In this document: positions 27,420 to 36,612 of the stretch, in pieces
Numbering within the stretch: the first letter of the stretch is position 1
Layout of the letters: every line of letters starts with the position of its first letter
Position numbers and translations under genes: made by a program
The notes under the pieces: generated by a model
Seen by the model: the letters and a program-made list of their open reading frames with translations, nothing else
The model's database searches: none
What the model was told of the DNA's origin: nothing
Source: Oceanospirillum linum
Lineage (GTDB): Bacteria; Pseudomonadota; Gammaproteobacteria; Pseudomonadales; Halomonadaceae
NCBI RefSeq assembly: GCF_001995095.2
Contig: NZ_MTSD02000001.1
Coordinates: forward strand, 682,001 to 746,000
Direction: 5' to 3'
Length of the DNA: 64,000 nt

Positions 27420-27938
27420 CTAGTCTGACTTCTTATTCAGAAGTTTATTCAGACGCTCCCGGTCATCTTCATTGATTTGCTGTGCTGCCTGGGCCGCTGA
27501 GCGATTACCACGTAACAGGAAGAAAACCACTATCCCGGCCAGAAACAACAGGACAAACGGGCCATACCAGAGAAGATAGGTCAGAGAGTTAACCGGAGGC
27601 TCATAGAGTACAAAGTTACCGTAGCGGGCGACCATAAAATCAAGAATCTCATCATCGGTATAGCCCTCGTTCAACAAGCGGTAAACCTGCTGACGGAGAT
27701 CCGCAGCAATGCCGGCATCAGAGTCAATGATGTTCTGGTTCTGACATTTAGGGCAGCGCAAAACTGCCGCAAGATCCTGATATCGGGTGCGCAGCTCATC
27801 ATTTTTAAACTCGAAGGCATCGATGGTCGCCTGAGCCGTCGGCGCGTAGGTAAACGCAGCGCCGATGGATACCACAATCAACAGCACGAACCAGAGAGTA
27901 TTTATCCTGTACCAGGCTATCTGTTTACCTATCTCCAT
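27420..27938 (-). CDS. ccmH: Cytochrome c-type biogenesis thiol protein CcmH
   Basis: CcmH is a membrane-anchored periplasmic thiol reductase that keeps the CXXCH cysteines of apocytochrome reduced. The 172-residue protein has the LRCPKCQNQ redox motif, the GYTDDEILDFMVARYG family block and a transmembrane helix (FVLLFLAGIVVFFLL) after the domain. It is the short single-domain form, with CcmI encoded separately. It overlaps ccmG by 10 bp, consistent with translational coupling. Confidence 0.93.
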   Translation of the reverse strand: MEIGKQIAWYRINTLWFVLLIVVSIGAAFTYAPTAQATIDAFEFKNDELRTRYQDLAAVLRCPKCQNQNIIDSDAGIAADLRQQVYRLLNEGYTDDEILDFMVARYGNFVLYEPPVNSLTYLLWYGPFVLLFLAGIVVFFLLRGNRSAAQAAQQINEDDRERLNKLLNKKSD

Positions 27939-28459
27939 TTGTTAACCTCTGGCAGCAGCTCATTCAACCAAACCTGACGATCAATCACACCAACAAAACG
28001 GTAACGGACGATACCGTCTTTATCCACAATATAGGTTTCCGGTGCACCATAGACGCCCAGGTCCAGGCCGACACGACCATCTTCGTCGAACAGGCTGAAC
28101 TGATACGGATCCATATATTCATCCAGCCAGCGAATCGCTTCAGGGCGGGTGTCTTTATAATTCAGACCAAAAATTTTTAGGCCACTTTCCTGGGCAATAC
28201 GTACCAACTCAGGATGCTCCTGTCGGCAGGCGACACACCAGGTTGCCCAAACATTGACCAAAGATACCTGTCCCTTCAGGGCATTCTCTGTTATCGCTGC
28301 ACTTTCATCCTTAACTGTACTCAGTGTAAACGTCGGGAATGGCTTACCAACCAAAGCTGATGGTAGCTCTCTTGGATCAAGCTTCAGCCCCTGCCAAAGG
28401 AACAGCCCCATAACAAAAAAAATAACTAATGGAATAAACAGCATCAGACGGCGCTTCAT
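27929..28459 (-). CDS. ccmG: Thiol:disulfide interchange protein CcmG/DsbE
   Basis: This 176-residue membrane-anchored thioredoxin-like protein supplies reductant to CcmH and apocytochrome c. An N-terminal hydrophobic anchor (LMLFIPLVIFFVMGLFLW) is followed by the active site WCVAC and the family block GVYGAPETYIVDKDG. Its start overlaps the ccmF stop (ATGA, 4 bp). Confidence 0.95.
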   Translation of the reverse strand: MKRRLMLFIPLVIFFVMGLFLWQGLKLDPRELPSALVGKPFPTFTLSTVKDESAAITENALKGQVSLVNVWATWCVACRQEHPELVRIAQESGLKIFGLNYKDTRPEAIRWLDEYMDPYQFSLFDEDGRVGLDLGVYGAPETYIVDKDGIVRYRFVGVIDRQVWLNELLPEVNKWR

Positions 28460-30468
28460 GCAGTCGCTCCTTCTGTAGATAAGTCGCTATGATCAGTCGT
28501 TTGTTTGGCTTTCGCATCACGGGCGGCCATACGGCGGTAACGCTTATCCACAGCAGCCAGCAAGCCACCAAGCGTCATCACAACACCACCGATCCAGAGC
28601 CAGCGCACATAGGGTTTATGTTGAACGCGCATGGCCCAGGCGCCACCCTCCAGCGGCTCACCCATCGCAACATAGATATCCCGGAAAATCCCCCAATCGA
28701 TAGCAGCCTCCGTCATCACCTGGTTGCGGGCAATATAACGGCGCTTTTGCGGAAACATAGTCGCCTCGACTGTGCTGTCTTTGTAGACACGGATTTCAGC
28801 CTGCTCGGCAGTCCAGTTAGGACCATCAACATGCTTCACCTCTACCATTTCGAAGCGATAATCCCCTGCTTCAGCGCTACCACCGGGTACTAAACGAACG
28901 TCACGCTCCAGGGTGTAGTTAGACACCATGGCCATACCAACAACCGTAATTGCCGCTCCCATGTGCCCCAGCACCATACCCCAATAGCTACGCCCTAAGC
29001 CTTTAAGACCGGTGTAGTTCCAGCCCTTATTTTTCAGCTTCTCATTCATATCACGCAACTGAGAGAAGGTAATCCAGAACGCCAGTGTCATGCCGATGAA
29101 AACATAGGTGTTCCACTCACCGCCTGCGATAAAGGGCAAGGCTATACCCAAGCTTAAGCTCAGTACACCTGACAACCAAATACGCTGCCGCAGTACTCGC
29201 CAGCTAATATCTTTCCAGCGGGATACCGGCCCAAGCCCCATAAAGATACCCAGCACACTCATCAGGGGCACAAACACGGCATTAAAATACGGAGGGCCAA
29301 CCGATATTTTACCCAACCCTAGAGCATCCAGTAGCAGCGGGTACAACGTACCTAACAGTACGGTCACCATGACAATGACCAGCAGGATATTATTCATCAG
29401 CAGGAAAAATTCCCGAGACATCCAGCTGAAGCCAATCTTTGCTTTAACATCCGGTGCCCGCAAGGCGTAAAGCACAAAAGAACCGCCGATACAGATCGCC
29501 AACAGCGCAAGAATGTAATACCCCCGCTCCGGATCAGTGGCAAAAGCATGCACCGATGTCAGTACACCGGAGCGTACCAGGAAGGTTCCCAGCAAGCTTA
29601 GAGAAAATGCGATAATCGCAAGCAGCACCGTCCAGTTCTTAAACACACCACGCTTTTCCGTCACCGCCAAGGAGTGCATCAGAGCAGTACCCACCAACCA
29701 AGGCATAAAGGATGCGTTTTCTACCGGATCCCAAAACCACCAGCCACCCCAGCCAAGCTCGTAATAAGCCCACCAGCTACCCAGAGCAATACCTAGTGTC
29801 AGAAACGCCCAGGCCACAGAGGTCCATGGACGGGACCAGCGAGCCCAAGCCGTATCCAAACGACCACCAATCAGGGCAGCAATAGCGAAAGCAAAAGCCA
29901 CCGAAAAACCTACATACCCCATATAGAGCATTGGCGGATGAACAATCAGACCAAAATCCTGCAGCAGTGGATTCAGATCGCCACCATCGGAAGGAAACTG
30001 GGGCAGAAAACGATCAAAAGGGTTCGAAGTCAGCAAGACGAAAGAGATAAAGCCAACACTAATCATCCCTAGCACCGAGATCACCCGAGCCAGCATATCG
30101 TCGGGTAAGCTGCGACTAAACAGGGTTACGGCAAAACTCCATGCCGCTAATATCCAGACCCAGAGCAGCAGAGAACCTTCGTGCCCCCCCCAAACCGCAC
30201 TGATTTTATACGCTGTTGGCAGCGCACTATTCGAGTTATTCGCCACATAGGCAACAGAAAAATCATCAGACACAAAAGCATAGGCAAGGATAACCAGAGC
30301 CAATGAGACAAAGAAAAACTGCCCCCAAACCATAGGAGAACCGTAACTCATCCAGCCTGTCATTCTCAGCTGAGCGCCAAGTAAAGGAACAACAGACTGA
30401 ACCAGCGCCATAACAAGCGCAAGAATCAGCGCATAGTGCCCTAGCTCAGGGAACATTAGTGCGGTCAT
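28456..30468 (-). CDS. ccmF: Haem lyase subunit CcmF
   Basis: CcmF is the large membrane subunit of the holocytochrome c synthetase and attaches haem to the apoprotein. The 670-residue length is typical and the protein has many transmembrane helices. The haem-handling WWD block reads GWGGWWFWDPVENASFMPWL, and a large periplasmic loop lies near the C-terminus (about 520-610) before the last helix. The gene starts 116 bp after ccmE; that gap contains a hairpin. Confidence 0.96.
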   Translation of the reverse strand: MTALMFPELGHYALILALVMALVQSVVPLLGAQLRMTGWMSYGSPMVWGQFFFVSLALVILAYAFVSDDFSVAYVANNSNSALPTAYKISAVWGGHEGSLLLWVWILAAWSFAVTLFSRSLPDDMLARVISVLGMISVGFISFVLLTSNPFDRFLPQFPSDGGDLNPLLQDFGLIVHPPMLYMGYVGFSVAFAFAIAALIGGRLDTAWARWSRPWTSVAWAFLTLGIALGSWWAYYELGWGGWWFWDPVENASFMPWLVGTALMHSLAVTEKRGVFKNWTVLLAIIAFSLSLLGTFLVRSGVLTSVHAFATDPERGYYILALLAICIGGSFVLYALRAPDVKAKIGFSWMSREFFLLMNNILLVIVMVTVLLGTLYPLLLDALGLGKISVGPPYFNAVFVPLMSVLGIFMGLGPVSRWKDISWRVLRQRIWLSGVLSLSLGIALPFIAGGEWNTYVFIGMTLAFWITFSQLRDMNEKLKNKGWNYTGLKGLGRSYWGMVLGHMGAAITVVGMAMVSNYTLERDVRLVPGGSAEAGDYRFEMVEVKHVDGPNWTAEQAEIRVYKDSTVEATMFPQKRRYIARNQVMTEAAIDWGIFRDIYVAMGEPLEGGAWAMRVQHKPYVRWLWIGGVVMTLGGLLAAVDKRYRRMAARDAKAKQTTDHSDLSTEGATA

Positions 30469-30551
30469 AGTAACCTCAGTAATTTAAAAAGATCTTCTTT
30501 GCTGCTGCCGGCCCATTGCTTAAGGACATAGGCAGATTTCAGATAGAACAA

Positions 30552-30570
30552 GGCCCGAATCAATCGGGCC
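30552..30570 (-). other. Hairpin in the ccmE-ccmF gap
   Basis: A perfect 7-bp stem GGCCCGA/TCGGGCC with a 5-base loop lies 15 bp downstream of ccmE. On the minus strand it is followed by TTGTTCT, a poor U-tract. It may be a leaky terminator or an mRNA processing/stability element that lowers ccmF expression relative to ccmA-E. Confidence 0.5.
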
Positions 30571-30584
30571 CGCTCATTATTGTG

Positions 30585-31046
30585 TTATTGAGCCGAAACA
30601 GCAGACTCGCCAGAGACAGTTTTTCCACTGGCTTTAAGCGCTGCCTCCACCTCCGGCGGCATGTAGTTTTCATCATGCTTTGCCAGCACTTCAGAAGCTT
30701 CAAACTGGCCGTCAGCATTCATGGCGCCCATGGTGACAATGCCTTGTCCTTCACGAAACAGGTCTGGCAGGATGCCGCTGTATTTGACAACAACCTCATG
30801 CTCAAAGTCAGTAACCATAAACTCAACATCCAGGCTATCGGGAGCCCGCTTAATACTGCCCTCAACAACCATACCGCCAGCACGAATACGCTGACCAACA
30901 GGCGCTTCTCCTTCAGCAATCTGTGTTGGCGTATAGAACAGGTTGATATTTTCAGACAGAGCGAAAAGCACCAGACCAACCGCTACGGCCACGGCAGCTA
31001 CCATAGAACTTAACAGGACAAGCTTCTTTTTACGCTTTGGATTCAT
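30585..31046 (-). CDS. ccmE: Haem chaperone CcmE
   Basis: CcmE covalently binds haem in the periplasm and carries it to CcmF. The 153-residue protein has an N-terminal membrane anchor ([20 protein letters not shown]) and an OB-fold domain. The haem-binding motif [12 protein letters not shown] contains the attachment His and nearby Tyr. It overlaps ccmD by 4 bp (ATGA). Confidence 0.95.
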   Translation of the reverse strand: MNPKRKKKLVLLSSMVAAVAVAVGLVLFALSENINLFYTPTQIAEGEAPVGQRIRAGGMVVEGSIKRAPDSLDVEFMVTDFEHEVVVKYSGILPDLFREGQGIVTMGAMNADGQFEASEVLAKHDENYMPPEVEAALKASGKTVSGESAVSAQ

Positions 31047-31222
31047 GATGTTTTTTGCTCCCGGCGCAGTTTGCGCATCTGCTCTTTGATCAGCTGACGT
31101 TTGTGCATGACCGGTTGCACAACATTAATAATCAGCAGTACAGCACTTAATCCGTAGGCCATCCAGACATAAAGTCCATGACCACCCATATTTAAAAACT
31201 CAGAAAAAGAATCGAAGTACAT
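31043..31222 (-). CDS. ccmD: Haem exporter accessory protein CcmD
   Basis: This 59-residue single-span membrane protein helps release haem-loaded CcmE from CcmABC. The start at ATG 31222 gives the family beginning [20 protein letters not shown]; a GTG at 31231 is the alternative. A basic C-terminal tail follows the helix, as is usual. Confidence 0.92.
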   Translation of the reverse strand: MYFDSFSEFLNMGGHGLYVWMAYGLSAVLLIINVVQPVMHKRQLIKEQMRKLRREQKTS

Positions 31223-31289
31223 GACGTTCACTCACCAGTCTTTTGACGCACTAAACTATTTATCCGACAAATTATCCGACAAACTTTAC

Positions 31290-32042
31290 TCAACTTTCTT
31301 TACTGAGCAGCCCTTGCACCCAGTGGGTACGCTTCTCACGTTCAAGAATCTCATTGCGGGTCCGCAGCATCAGAATCACAGCAAAGAGACAATAAAAGCC
31401 AACCACCATGACCAGTAAAGGCATCCACATCTCAGCAGGCATCGCAGGTTTCTCTGTCAGTTTAAACGTTGCAGGCTGATGTAAAGTATTCCACCACTCA
31501 ACGGAATACTTAATAATCGGAATATTCACAATGCCGACCAGTGACAAAATCGCACTGGCTCGGGCTGCAGACTGTTTACTATCAAAAGCTGACTGCAGCG
31601 CAATTACACCAAAATAGAGAAAAAGCAGGATCAGCATTGAGGTCAGGCGGGCATCCCATACCCACCAGGCTCCCCAGGTTGGTTTACCCCAGATGGCACC
31701 GGTAAACAGTGCAATAAAAGTCATGGTTGCGCCAAAAGGTGCACAGGATTTAGCAACCATATCAGCTACTTTCATCTTCCAGATCAGCCCAATTCCCCCG
31801 GCAATAGCCATCAGGAAGAAGATAGACTGGGCCAGAATTGCCGCCGGAACATGAATATAGATAATCCGAAAACTATTACCCTGCTGATAGTCAGCAGGGG
31901 CAAATGCCAGCCCCCAAACGGTTCCCACAGCAATCAAAAGAACAGCTGCAGCGGCAAACCAGGGAATCCAGCGACCGGAAATCTCATAAAACCATTTTGG
32001 CGAGCCCATTCGGTGAAACCAGGCGACAAATGTTTTCCACAT
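31290..32042 (-). CDS. ccmC: Haem exporter membrane protein CcmC
   Basis: CcmC binds haem at the outer face of the inner membrane and loads it onto CcmE. The 250-residue protein has six hydrophobic segments, the WWD motif WGAWWVWDARLTS and conserved His residues (YIHVPAA; NTLHQPATF). The gap to ccmB is 28 bp. Confidence 0.95.
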   Translation of the reverse strand: MWKTFVAWFHRMGSPKWFYEISGRWIPWFAAAAVLLIAVGTVWGLAFAPADYQQGNSFRIIYIHVPAAILAQSIFFLMAIAGGIGLIWKMKVADMVAKSCAPFGATMTFIALFTGAIWGKPTWGAWWVWDARLTSMLILLFLYFGVIALQSAFDSKQSAARASAILSLVGIVNIPIIKYSVEWWNTLHQPATFKLTEKPAMPAEMWMPLLVMVVGFYCLFAVILMLRTRNEILEREKRTHWVQGLLSKES

Positions 32043-32070
32043 GATGCTAACTCAAACTCTCTTTTTTTGA

Positions 32071-32820
32071 TTAACCGTTCAGGCTGATCCGCAATGCAGC
32101 CCCGGCTGCCAGAGGAGCCATCACCAGCGCTGTCATCAACATAGCGCCCATAATAGCCAAATGACCAGCCACCGCCATACCATTCACCGCAGAGACCACC
32201 GCCCCTGTCCCGAAAATCAGAACAGGAATATACAGCGGCAAAATCAACAGCGTCATAAGCACCCCGGTGCGACGCAGCCCCACGGTTAGGGCTGCGCCAA
32301 TAGCCCCTACCAGACTCAGGGTGGGAGTTCCCAATAATAAAGTCAGGAACAGGGTGCTGTAGCCCTCTTCCGGCAAAAACATCATCACCGCCAGCATGGG
32401 CGCTAATAAGGTCAGCGGCAAACCTGTTACAAGCCAGTGCACCAATACTTTTGCCAGAACCATAACCGCTAATGGATGAGGGCTGATAACCAACTGTTCT
32501 AATGAGCCATCAGCCATATCCTGCTGAAACAAGCTATCGAGTGACAAAAGAGTTGCCAGAAGAGCAGACACCCAAAGCACACCGGCAGCGATCTGAGCCA
32601 GAAAATCTGGTTCCGGACTAATGCCCAGAGGGAATAGAGTCACGGCTATGGAAAAAAACAGTAAAGGATTCACCACATCGGAGCGGCGCCGAAATACTAA
32701 TAAAAGATCTCGCTTCAGAGTTCCGGTAAATGCATGCCAGCTGCTGACCTGCATACCCTCTTCACGCCGAATAATATGCTGTTTTTTCTGAGCAAGCCGA
32801 GGAGTCGCATCATTCATCAT
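32071..32820 (-). CDS. ccmB: Haem exporter permease CcmB
   Basis: CcmB is the membrane partner of the CcmA ATPase. The 249-residue protein has six hydrophobic segments and the family stretch LLSLDSLFQQDMADGSLEQL. ATG 32820 shares one base with the ccmA stop (TGATG). The N-terminus is about 25 residues longer than usual, so the in-frame Met 22 residues downstream is a possible alternative start. Confidence 0.92.
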   Translation of the reverse strand: MMNDATPRLAQKKQHIIRREEGMQVSSWHAFTGTLKRDLLLVFRRRSDVVNPLLFFSIAVTLFPLGISPEPDFLAQIAAGVLWVSALLATLLSLDSLFQQDMADGSLEQLVISPHPLAVMVLAKVLVHWLVTGLPLTLLAPMLAVMMFLPEEGYSTLFLTLLLGTPTLSLVGAIGAALTVGLRRTGVLMTLLILPLYIPVLIFGTGAVVSAVNGMAVAGHLAIMGAMLMTALVMAPLAAGAALRISLNG

Positions 32821-33467
32821 CAAGCTTGCTCCGTTTCAGATTGGTGACTCTGACCCAGTTGAATCACGTTAAGTTCCACTGGAAGGGAAAGATTGTGGTG
32901 GGTGGTAAGAATCACGCTACCGCCCTGCTGCGCATGGTCGGCAATTAACTGCTCTATCTCTTTAACGCCGCCCTGATCAATCGCCGTAAAGGGTTCGTCA
33001 AGAATCCATAAGGGAGCGGCATGCAGAAAGAGGCGCGCCAACGCTACTCGACGGTGCTGTCCGGCAGATAGTGTATAACAAGGGACATCTTCGAAACCGG
33101 TCAGCTTCACCTGAGCCAACGCCTGATAGATCTGGTCAGTATCTGCCGGATGATAAAGAGATTGATACCAGCGCAGATTCTCTTCCGGAGTCAGGTTTAA
33201 TTTAATACCTGGCTGATGACCGATAAAGAGTAAGTTCTCACGAAAATGGTCTGAGTCAGACTGAACAGGCTTCCCCTGAAAAAACAGCGTTCCATCAAAA
33301 TCCGGCAATAAGCCCGCAAGAATACGCAGCAATGACGTTTTACCCGACCCATTAGGCCCTGCAATCTGCAGCACCTCACCGCAGTGCAGTTTAAAATCAA
33401 GCTTACTGAACAGTAAACGATCATCTCGTTCACATGCCAAATTTTGCCCGGATAGCAATTCCTGCAC
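32820..33467 (-). CDS. ccmA: Haem exporter ATP-binding protein CcmA
   Basis: CcmA is the ABC ATPase whose hydrolysis releases haem-CcmE from CcmC. Walker A GPNGSGKTSLL, signature LSAGQHRRVALARLF, Walker B LWILDEPFTAID and the switch His (TTHHNLS) are present. GTG 33467 is chosen as start because AAGG lies just upstream and the product (215 residues) then matches family length. A longer frame from TTG 33527 would start inside a hairpin loop. It is the first gene of the ccm operon. Confidence 0.93.
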   Translation of the reverse strand: MQELLSGQNLACERDDRLLFSKLDFKLHCGEVLQIAGPNGSGKTSLLRILAGLLPDFDGTLFFQGKPVQSDSDHFRENLLFIGHQPGIKLNLTPEENLRWYQSLYHPADTDQIYQALAQVKLTGFEDVPCYTLSAGQHRRVALARLFLHAAPLWILDEPFTAIDQGGVKEIEQLIADHAQQGGSVILTTHHNLSLPVELNVIQLGQSHQSETEQA

Positions 33468-33517
33468 GAATCTAACCTTTTCTCTGGATCTGCCGATAAT
33501 GAAACAGATGAAACGAA

Positions 33518-33554
33518 GAGTACCCAAAAGAAGGTACTCAGCCTAAACTTAGGC
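33518..33554. repeat. Two adjacent inverted repeats in the ccmA leader
   Basis: Arms GAGTACC/GGTACTC (33518-33524 and 33533-33539, loop of 8) are followed one base later by the palindrome GCCTAA-AC-TTAGGC (33541-33554). They lie 51-87 bp upstream of the chosen ccmA start in the region divergent with the FliK-like gene. They may form structure in the ccm 5' leader or serve as operators. Confidence 0.45.
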
Positions 33555-33716
33555 AATGAAAACATGGATGGATTTTGCTGTATCTGACCGCACCCTATAC
33601 TCAGGCAAAATCGCAAAAGAGCGCACTTTACTACGATTCATTCTATTGCGCTACAGACCTACATCAAGGTCTGGTAAGCCACAGTGCCTTATTAACATGC
33701 TGAAAAACAGGTTGCT

Positions 33717-35729
33717 ATGCTAGATCAAGTTTTACAGACACGGGTTGACCAGCAGATGGCAGCGCTTATGGGAGCGATCCGAGCGGCTGTCAGTGGCAAT
33801 ACCGGACTCAGTCAGGGCCAGACCGCATTAGCCGTAGTGCAGGCCGCCGTCAATGCCGGGGTTCAGAATCAGTACTCCGGTAATCAGTCACCACAGCCTC
33901 CTGCTGACGGGGCGGGCAAGCAAGGCAACCCGTCTCCAGCCACTACAGGAACGCCCCAAGCGACGGCAACGGCAACGGCAAATGGAGCAACCAGCGCAGG
34001 GGCAAGCATAGCCCAAGCTGCGGCCAACCTTACAACGCAGGCTACGGCAGCTCAACTTGCATCAGCAGCCCAGTCTGTAGCTCTTGCAGCCCAGCAAACC
34101 AGTACTGGCCAGTCAGCACTACAAACGCAAGCAACACTACAAGCTCAAGCAACACTACAGACTCAAGCCACGCCACAAAGTACCAATCAGGCACAAGCTC
34201 AGGCTTTAGTAAATCAGGTACAGGCTCAAACATCCTCCGCTATGATTGCAGCTCTTGCCAATACGACATCAAGCGCTGGGGCAGCTCAGCCTGGAGCCGG
34301 GATACAAAACACCCTATCGAGCGGACAAAATTTAACCTCAACACTCTCACAAAATCCGACAACACCTCAGAATACGGCAGCGACTCAAGGCACGCCCGCC
34401 CAAAGTAAGGGTCAGGGAGCTAGTCAATCTCTTGCCGCAACAGGAGCAAGAACAGGGACAACACCAACAACGCAACCGGGAGCAGTCGCCAATCAGCTTC
34501 CCGGCACTCAAACCGCTGTGAATTCAGCAGCTACGGCTCAACCCTTACATCAGCCATCAACCTCACCATCAGCTGTTCGGGTTCTCATTCCACAAACAGG
34601 CCAGAGCATTGAACTACCGCAACTCAAACCTTTGCCTGCAGGCACTCAGATTACATTGCGCCAGGCCAGTTCTACACATGTTGATATCCTAAAGGTACAG
34701 TTACCGCAAAACCAGCAAACCAACCAGAGTCAAAGCACACAAGCACATCAACTAACACAAACACAGGCAAATAGCGCTGCTGCAAACCAGGTAGCACAAA
34801 AAGTTGCATTGCAACAAACAGTAATGTCTGCCCTGAGGGAGGCGTTACCCGCTCAGCAGCCTGTAAGCGATACAATCAGTCGTGTCCAATCTCTTGTATC
34901 ACAGCTCAGCCCGGCTGTTCGGGACAATCCGGCGTTACAGCAAGCCCTGCAGATAATTGATAAAGCAACACTCAAACTATCTTCAGAAACCGCTCCAACT
35001 GCCCAGGCAGTGAAACAGAGCATCCAGCGCAGTGGTGTCTTTCATGAAGCGGTAATGATGCAAGCATTGCAGCAAACAACAATGCCTGCAGGAACCCCAA
35101 TTACTCCGGTAGGCGATGACCTCAAAGGAGCTTTTTTTCAGATTTTCCGGCAGTTAACCCGCGGCGGCCGATCAGATGGGGCCCAGGAGAAAACTTCTCC
35201 AAATAATGCAAGAGCCGGTACAGAGGCAGCGGCAGACAGCAGGCAAAGCAGCCAGGCTCAGCTATCCCGTGCTCTCAATGAAGGTCTGGCCCGCATGCGA
35301 AGTAACCAACTACAAAGCAGCCCAGCCATGCGCGGTGCAGAAGCAACCGCCAGTAGTCCGATACAAACAGATGTTCCCGTCACGTTCAACGGACAGCTAT
35401 CCGAGGTTAAGGTTAAAATCGACCAGGAAATCTGGCCAGAAGACCAGTCACCTGATAATGGCGAAGAATATCAGCGCCGCTGGGTTATTAATCTCAGCTT
35501 TTCTCCTCCGGAGCTGGGTAACTTACATGCAAGGCTGCTGTATCAGAATGAAAAACTGAAAACTCATCTTTGGGTCGAGCAGGATGAAAACCTGCCGGGC
35601 GTCAGCAAACAGCTCCACGAGCTGAAAGATCGCTTAGCAGCGCTAGGCATAGAGATAGAGGAAGTTCGCTGTCAGGCAGGCAAGCCAGAGACAATTCCAG
35701 ACCCTACAGTTTTGAGTCTTAAAGCATGA
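33717..35729 (+). CDS. FliK-type hook-length control domain protein (second copy)
   Basis: The 670-residue protein has a long low-complexity part (about 1-380) dominated by Gln, Ala, Thr and Ser, with short internal repeats such as QTQATLQAQATLQTQAT. A folded C-terminal region (about 575-660) contains WVINLSFSPPELGNLHARLL and LAALGIEIEEVRC. That end resembles the Flg_hook domain of FliK, which signals the export gate to switch substrates. The main fliK is at 53641-55383, so this is a paralogue. It is coupled by a 4-bp overlap to an FlhB-domain gene and lies between the chemotaxis and ccm operons, opposite in strand to both. Confidence 0.78.
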   Translation: MLDQVLQTRVDQQMAALMGAIRAAVSGNTGLSQGQTALAVVQAAVNAGVQNQYSGNQSPQPPADGAGKQGNPSPATTGTPQATATATANGATSAGASIAQAAANLTTQATAAQLASAAQSVALAAQQTSTGQSALQTQATLQAQATLQTQATPQSTNQAQAQALVNQVQAQTSSAMIAALANTTSSAGAAQPGAGIQNTLSSGQNLTSTLSQNPTTPQNTAATQGTPAQSKGQGASQSLAATGARTGTTPTTQPGAVANQLPGTQTAVNSAATAQPLHQPSTSPSAVRVLIPQTGQSIELPQLKPLPAGTQITLRQASSTHVDILKVQLPQNQQTNQSQSTQAHQLTQTQANSAAANQVAQKVALQQTVMSALREALPAQQPVSDTISRVQSLVSQLSPAVRDNPALQQALQIIDKATLKLSSETAPTAQAVKQSIQRSGVFHEAVMMQALQQTTMPAGTPITPVGDDLKGAFFQIFRQLTRGGRSDGAQEKTSPNNARAGTEAAADSRQSSQAQLSRALNEGLARMRSNQLQSSPAMRGAEATASSPIQTDVPVTFNGQLSEVKVKIDQEIWPEDQSPDNGEEYQRRWVINLSFSPPELGNLHARLLYQNEKLKTHLWVEQDENLPGVSKQLHELKDRLAALGIEIEEVRCQAGKPETIPDPTVLSLKA

Positions 35730-36085
35730 AACCTTCAGTGATTCAGGAAACGCCCCAGTCAAAACCCTCAAACAAAAAAGCAGTAGCTCTGCAGTACGAG
35801 GGATTCAGTACTCCCAGGGTAACGGCAAAAGGCGAACACCTGTTAGCCGAACAAATAGTTCATCTTGCCCGTGAAAATAATATTCCTGTTTATGAGGATA
35901 GCGGACTGGTTCAGGCCCTTGCTCAGGTTGAGCTGGGTGAGGAGATCCCTGAGCTGCTCTATATGGCCATTGCTGAAATCATTGCGTTTATCTACCAGCT
36001 CGAAAGAACTCAGAGTGGTACTGAAAAAATCCGCAAAGATGTAATCTCCCGACGGGATATGCTGAAAAACAAGTACAAAAACTAA
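35726..36085 (+). CDS. Free-standing FlhB cytoplasmic-domain homologue (FlhX/YlqH-like)
   Basis: The 119-residue protein matches the C-terminal part of FlhB/YscU after the autocleavage site. AVALQYEG, LAEQIVHLARENNIPVYED and IPELLYMAIAEIIAFIYQLE align with ALKYDD, IREIAEANDIPVLQ and IPEGLYMAVAQVLAYVYQL of the FlhB encoded at 48055-49191. There is no membrane region and no NPTH motif. Its start overlaps the FliK-like stop (ATGA). Helicobacter FlhX, a similar protein, can stand in for the cleaved FlhB fragment. A role in export switching here is inferred. Confidence 0.85.
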   Translation: MKPSVIQETPQSKPSNKKAVALQYEGFSTPRVTAKGEHLLAEQIVHLARENNIPVYEDSGLVQALAQVELGEEIPELLYMAIAEIIAFIYQLERTQSGTEKIRKDVISRRDMLKNKYKN

Positions 36086-36108
36086 AAAGCACCCAAGTGG
36101 GTGCTTTT
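36085..36108. terminator. Strong bidirectional terminator
   Basis: Arms AAAAGCACCCA and TGGGTGCTTTT with a 2-base gap form a perfect 11-bp stem with A/T ends. It starts at the stop codon of the plus-strand FlhB-like gene and lies 49 bp beyond the minus-strand DUF2802 stop, so it can end both transcripts. Confidence 0.9.
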
Positions 36109-36156
36109 GATTCATCAAGGCCTCAAATAGTCAATGCTCAAGGCTTTTACGATATC

Positions 36157-36591
36157 TCAGAAATTGTCATAACTGATATCATTCTGGTGCCGCTTCTTTA
36201 ACTCAGCATGCACTAAAGCTATCAGGTCAGCCTCAACACGTGCTAAACCACAGTTTTCCACCAAATCATCTGCAGAAGCTCCCATCTCAACCAATCTAAT
36301 AGCATAGTTGTACGGCAGGCTTCCTGCGTCTTTCTGCTCCAGATCGACCTGTCGCTCCATCGTTTGGTTGAGTTTTTTCTCAACCTCCAATAGACGCTGC
36401 CCCACACCAATAGAGCCGCTGCCCATAGCGTGAGTCTCATTGCGAAGCGACTGCACCAACATCTGTGTCTCGTGTTTACTACGGTCCAGAAGGCGACGAA
36501 GTGTCATCACCTGCATAACACCATAAACAGCAACAAGAACAGCAATGATCACAGTTGCCCAAAGTATGAGGTTTGCTAATGAATCCTGCAT
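36157..36591 (-). CDS. DUF2802 family membrane-anchored protein
   Basis: The 144-residue protein has one N-terminal transmembrane helix (LANLILWATVIIAVLVAVYGV), a coiled coil (about 35-90) and the conserved C-terminal block YNYAIRLVEMGASADDLVENCGLARVEADLI. The same gene follows cheW in Vibrio and Pseudomonas chemotaxis clusters; its function is unknown. ATG 36591 is chosen because a GGGAG site precedes it, whereas the upstream GTG at 36609 has none. Confidence 0.85.
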   Translation of the reverse strand: MQDSLANLILWATVIIAVLVAVYGVMQVMTLRRLLDRSKHETQMLVQSLRNETHAMGSGSIGVGQRLLEVEKKLNQTMERQVDLEQKDAGSLPYNYAIRLVEMGASADDLVENCGLARVEADLIALVHAELKKRHQNDISYDNF

Positions 36592-36612
36592 AAAACTCCC
36601 AAAAGTCACAAG

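Noticed and set aside
33717-34800. Low-complexity Gln/Ala/Thr coding stretch as a possible DNA repeat array or CRISPR
   Set aside because: Repeats are short, irregular and keep the reading frame; there are no uniform direct repeats with spacers.
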